Below, piece after piece: positions 6,507 through 9,141 of a stretch of 9,141 nt of DNA. The notes beneath the pieces were generated by a model. That model ran no database searches. It was not told the DNA's origin and saw only the letters and a list, made by a program, of their open reading frames with translations. Position 1 is the stretch's first letter; the number at the start of each line of letters is the position of its first letter. The DNA comes from Betaproteobacteria bacterium. GTDB taxonomy: Bacteria > Pseudomonadota > Gammaproteobacteria > Burkholderiales > Burkholderiaceae_C. Location of the stretch: assembly GCA_009922295.1 (NCBI GenBank), contig RFWA01000083.1, positions 1 through 9,141 on the forward strand, given 5' to 3'. The translations under genes and the position numbers were made by a program.

Positions 6507-7601
6507 TCAAACGACCAGGCACTGCGTCAGGCCCTGCAGGAAGATGTCGCGTGGTAAGTCGATGCCAATGAACACCATTTTGCTGCCCCGCGCCTCGTCG
6601 GCGCCCCAGGCTGGACCAAGATCGCTGCCCATGAGCTGGTGCACGCCCTGGAAAATCACCTTGCGATCCGTGCCTTTCATGTGCAGCACACCTTTGTAAC
6701 GCAACATGCGCGGGCCATAGATATTCACCACGGCGCCCAAAAAGTCTTCGAGTCGGGCGGGGTCAAACGGCTTGTCGGACTTGAAGACAAAACTCTTGAC
6801 ATCGTCGTCATGGTGATGGTGGTGACCGTGGCCGGCAGGCTCATCCTGGTGCGAGGGATGGTCGCAATGCTCGCCGTGGACATGGTCATCGTGGCTTTCG
6901 TGACCATGATCGTGACCGTGGTCATGACCATGGTCATGGGCCTCGTCCTTCAGAAAATCAGGGTCTATGTCGAGCTTGGCATTGAGGTTGAAGCCGCGCA
7001 GGTCGAACACCTCGGCCAGGCTGACTTCGCCAAAATGCACGGCTTTTTGCGGAGCCCTGGGGTTCATGTGCTTGAGCCGGTGCATCAGCGCGTCCACCTC
7101 GGCCGGCGCCACCAGATCCGTCTTGCTGATGAAGATCTGGTCGGCAAAACCCACCTGCCGTCGGGCTTCCTGGCGGTCGTTGAGCTGCGTGGCAGCGTGC
7201 TTGGCATCCACCAGCGTCAAAATTGAGTCCAGCAAGTAGCTTTCAGCGATTTCGTCGTCCATGAAAAAGGTCTGCGCCACCGGGCCGGGATCGGCCAGGC
7301 CGGTGGTTTCGATCACCACACGGTCAAACACCAGCTCGCCGGTGCGTTTTTTCTCGGCCAGATCGCGCAGCGCGCCACGCAGGTCTTCGCGGATGGTGCA
7401 GCAGATGCAGCCGTTGCTCATCTGGATGATCTGCTCCTGGGTGTCGGACACCAGGATGTCGCTGTCGATGTTTTCCTCGCCAAACTCGTTTTCAATCACC
7501 GCGATTTTCTGGCCATGGGCCTCAGACAGCACGCGCTTGAGCAGCGTGGTTTTGCCTGAGCCGAGGAAACCGGTGAGTATGGTGGCGGGAATGAGTGACA
7601 T
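6507..7601 (-). CDS. CobW/COG0523 family GTPase, probable zinc metallochaperone
   Basis: COG0523 proteins are GTPases of the G3E family that bind and deliver metals, often zinc. The 364-residue product shows Walker A GFLGSGKT (residues 11-18), the hallmark metal motif GCICC (C65, C67, C68), ETTGLADP (98-105), and a guanine-specificity SKTD (159-162). A long His/Asp-rich metal-binding loop (about 220-267) follows, then the C-terminal CobW_C domain (VKSFVFKSDKPFDPARLEDFLG, here residues 268 onward). The start at ATG 7601 has an AGGA 5 bases upstream; the longer in-frame start at 7634 would add only a proline-rich stretch. The exact client is unknown. The gene precedes dksA, and the 88-base gap from rlmI shows no clear terminator. 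Confidence 0.9.
   Translation of the reverse strand: MSLIPATILTGFLGSGKTTLLKRVLSEAHGQKIAVIENEFGEENIDSDILVSDTQEQIIQMSNGCICCTIREDLRGALRDLAEKKRTGELVFDRVVIETTGLADPGPVAQTFFMDDEIAESYLLDSILTLVDAKHAATQLNDRQEARRQVGFADQIFISKTDLVAPAEVDALMHRLKHMNPRAPQKAVHFGEVSLAEVFDLRGFNLNAKLDIDPDFLKDEAHDHGHDHGHDHGHESHDDHVHGEHCDHPSHQDEPAGHGHHHHHDDDVKSFVFKSDKPFDPARLEDFLGAVVNIYGPRMLRYKGVLHMKGTDRKVIFQGVHQLMGSDLGPAWGADEARGSKMVFIGIDLPRDIFLQGLTQCLVV
6801..6938 (-). repeat. His/Asp-rich metal-binding loop encoded by 12-base tandem repeats
   Basis: Codons 222-267 of the CobW-family gene encode a segment with about 20 His plus many Asp/Glu. Its first part is three tandem copies of the four-residue unit HDHG, each from 12 bases, and a later run has five consecutive His. 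Such loops are common in COG0523 proteins and are thought to bind or store metal. Tandem coding repeats of this kind can change copy number between strains. Confidence 0.8.
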
Positions 7602-7689
7602 GGCAATCCTGGGTGGGGGCGGAAGAAACTGCACGCGCAGGTCGGTCGGCGGAGGCAGTCGAAGAGTTTAGCGGGGAATTTGAGGGTGC

Positions 7690-8892
7690 TCAGCGCCGCA
7701 TCACGACCAGACCCTTCAAGTACTCGCCTTCCGGAAAGTTAAGGGTCATGGGGTGATCCGGGGCGCCACCCAGGCGTTCGGTGATAAAGCCATCGACGCC
7801 GGCGTCGCTGCCGGCCGACGCCACGATCTTGTGAAACAGGTCGGCGCTGATGCCGCCCGAGCAAGAGTAAGTAAACAGCACGCCGTCGGGCGCCAGCAGC
7901 TTGAAGGCCAGCCGGTTGATGTCTTTGTAGGCCCGAGCCGCGCGGTCGGCGTGGGCCACCGTGGGGGCAAACTTGGGCGGGTCGAGCACGATCGCATCAA
8001 ATCGCTGGCCCTCGCGGTCAAACTGGCGCAAGGACGCATTAACGTCCGCATCCAGAAAACTGGCGCGCTCGGCATCAAAACCATTCAAAGCGACATTGGC
8101 CGCGGCCTGGGTCAGCGCCGGCCCGGAGGAATCGATCGAGGTCACATGGCCAGCGCCGCCCGTCAGGGCCGCTACCGTGAAGCCTCCGGTGTAGCAAAAA
8201 CAATTGAGCACGCGCTCGAAGCCTAGCCGGCGGGTGTAGTCGGCAAACTTGCGCCTGCTGTCGCGCTGGTCCAGGTAAAACCCGGTCTTGTGACCCGTGG
8301 CGATGTTCAGCGCCAAGTGCCAGTCATGCTCGCGCAGCACCAAATCGACCGGCGGCTCTGGGGTGCCCACCGGGCCGGCGCCACGCAGCCAGCCAGTCAT
8401 CTCGGGCAAGCCCTCCAGGGCTCGGCTGCTGGCGTCTGAGCGCTCGTACAGCCGGGTGAGCCCGGTCTCAGCCAGCAAGGCGTCGACCAGCACCGCTTTC
8501 CAGCGCTCGGCGCCGCTGGAGAGAAACTGCGCCACCAGGGTGTCGCCATAGCGGTCCACGATCAGGCCAGGCAGCCCGTCAGACTCACCGTGGACCAGCC
8601 GACAGGCGTCACTATTTATATCAAATCGGGCTCTAGCCCTTATGGATGCTGATACTGTAGCTATAAAAAATGGAGCATCGATGCGATGCGCCTGGTCAAA
8701 ACTCCAGACCCGGGCGCGAATTTTGGAGGCCGGGCTGAACGCCGCCCAGGCCAGAAACTCCCCCGCATCCGACTCCACCCTAACCGTCTCGCCGGCGTCC
8801 GCCCCGCCACGGGCGATGGCCGACTCAAAAATCCAGGGGTGACGGCGCAGCAGTGAGCGCTCTTTGCCGGGGCTCAGGCGAATGGTTTTCAT
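7690..8892 (-). CDS. rlmI: RlmI-type 23S rRNA m5C methyltransferase
   Basis: RlmI methylates C5 of C1962 in 23S rRNA using S-adenosylmethionine. The 400-residue product matches the family length. An N-terminal PUA-type RNA-binding domain (about 1-72, KERSLLRRHPWIFESA... FSPASKIRARVW) is followed by RLVHGESDGLPGLIVDRYGD, the GHKTGFYLDQRDSR motif (200-213), the SAM-binding NCFCYTGGF (230-238), the active-site DPPKF (304-308) and YSCSG with the probable catalytic C344. It ends in FPEGEYLKGLVV. ATG 8892 gives the conserved start but has no clear ribosome binding site. Residues 73-93 are encoded by an AT-rich element unlike the rest of the gene (listed separately). Could be annotated only as a class I rRNA methyltransferase; the exact target is inferred from family. 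Confidence 0.88.
   Translation of the reverse strand: MKTIRLSPGKERSLLRRHPWIFESAIARGGADAGETVRVESDAGEFLAWAAFSPASKIRARVWSFDQAHRIDAPFFIATVSASIRARARFDINSDACRLVHGESDGLPGLIVDRYGDTLVAQFLSSGAERWKAVLVDALLAETGLTRLYERSDASSRALEGLPEMTGWLRGAGPVGTPEPPVDLVLREHDWHLALNIATGHKTGFYLDQRDSRRKFADYTRRLGFERVLNCFCYTGGFTVAALTGGAGHVTSIDSSGPALTQAAANVALNGFDAERASFLDADVNASLRQFDREGQRFDAIVLDPPKFAPTVAHADRAARAYKDINRLAFKLLAPDGVLFTYSCSGGISADLFHKIVASAGSDAGVDGFITERLGGAPDHPMTLNFPEGEYLKGLVVMRR
8614..8676. repeat. AT-rich repeat-like element inside rlmI, resembling a Comamonadaceae dispersed repeat
   Basis: These 63 bases are 38% GC (24 of 63), far below their surroundings. Read on the plus strand they contain TCAAATCGGGCTCTAGCCCT, a stem-like GGGCT/AGCCC pair (8628-8632 with 8635-8639), then TAGCTATAAAAAATGGAGC. 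This order of words matches what I recall of a short interspersed repeat common between genes in Rhodoferax, Polaromonas and Acidovorax. On the minus strand it is open and encodes RlmI residues 73-93 with codons rare in this GC-rich DNA (ATA three times, AGG, AGA). Composition and codons are seen directly; membership in a repeat family is from memory. There is no second copy in this window. Confidence 0.65.
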
Positions 8893-8917
8893 GGGCGTAT
8901 TGTCGCGGCCGCCTCGG

Positions 8918-8944
8918 TTGGCAGGAATGAGCCAGTGCGATACT
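8918..8944 (+). promoter_or_regulatory. Weak candidate promoter for the symporter gene
   Basis: In the 95-base divergent gap, TTGGCA (8918-8923; five of six to TTGACA) is followed after 15 bases by GATACT (8939-8944; four of six to TATAAT). The spacing is short for sigma-70, so this is a suggestion only. It ends 43 bases before the plus-strand ATG. Confidence 0.25.
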
Positions 8945-8987
8945 GACGATCACCTTTCTCGCCAATCACGCCCAAGGCCAAACTCCC

Positions 8988-9141
8988 ATGACCTCACAAC
9001 AGCTGATCCTGAGCCTGGTGCTGGCCACCATGGTGTTTTCCGTGGCCCTGGAGCTCAAGCCAGATGATTTTTGGCGGGTGGCCCAAAGCCCCAAGGCGGT
9101 GATCGGCGGGCTGATACCGCAGTTCATTTTGCTGCCGGTCG
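8988..9141 (+). CDS. Bile acid:sodium symporter (BASS) family transporter, N-terminal part
   Basis: An open frame from ATG 8988 runs off the right edge after 51 codons. It shows a hydrophobic first segment (LILSLVLATMVFSVALEL), then KPDDFWRVAQSPKAVIGG, then a second hydrophobic segment (LIPQFILLPV). This pattern of a membrane helix, a short 'DDF..V...P+A' loop and 'QF.LLP' is typical of the start of BASS-family secondary transporters, which move bile acids or other organic anions with sodium. It is the only plus-strand gene and diverges from rlmI. An AAGG about 10 bases upstream may serve as ribosome binding site. The substrate cannot be told from this part. Confidence 0.75.
   Translation, partial: MTSQQLILSLVLATMVFSVALELKPDDFWRVAQSPKAVIGGLIPQFILLPV

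Noticed and set aside
6890..6945. Short tandem repeats that might suggest a CRISPR or minisatellite
   Set aside because: The 12-base units have no spacers and keep the reading frame as HDHG, so they are a coding repeat.
6639..7226. A hydrophobic, Val/Met-rich open frame on the plus strand opposite the CobW-family gene, resembling a membrane protein
   Set aside because: The hydrophobic run is simply the complement of the His/Asp codons of the metal-binding loop.

Overview
The window looks like chromosomal DNA of a betaproteobacterium of the family Comamonadaceae, close to Rhodoferax or Polaromonas. The grounds are the high-GC coding style, the protein sequences (a DksA with a lysine/alanine/proline-rich tail and a zinc finger reduced to one Cys; an HslV with a short propeptide), the gene order, and a 63-base AT-rich element that resembles a dispersed repeat I recall from this family. 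The genus is inferred from memory, not from a search.

All genes but the last lie on the minus strand, so transcription runs right to left. In that order: rlmI (23S rRNA m5C methyltransferase, 8892-7690); a CobW/COG0523 metal-chaperone GTPase (7601-6507); dksA (6275-5334); an uncharacterised STAS-domain protein (5296-4169); hslV (4097-3549) and hslU (3552-2268), the HslVU protease; a 269-base intergenic stretch (1999-2267) with a hairpin and a phased direct-repeat array; then the start of the division and cell wall (dcw) cluster: mraZ (1998-1622), rsmH (1613-693), ftsL (688-365) and the 5' part of ftsI (368 to the window edge). On the plus strand, a bile acid:sodium symporter family gene starts at 8988 and runs off the right end.

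Two genes are broken, both by a short deletion whose length is not a multiple of three. hslU lacks about 13 codons just before Walker B (near 2880), and mraZ lacks about 18 codons near its C-terminus (near 1670-1674). Both are dispensable in E. coli, while the neighbouring essential dcw genes visible here are intact. Either the lesions are real and tolerated, or the assembly dropped short segments; reads must decide.

The most interesting non-coding signals are four AGTGS pentamers at exactly 10-base spacing upstream of mraZ, which have the architecture of an MraZ operator, and the AT-rich repeat-like element read in frame inside rlmI, where it supplies residues 73-93 between the RNA-binding and methyltransferase domains. 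I see no CRISPR array, tRNA, rRNA, insertion sequence or wholly new system.
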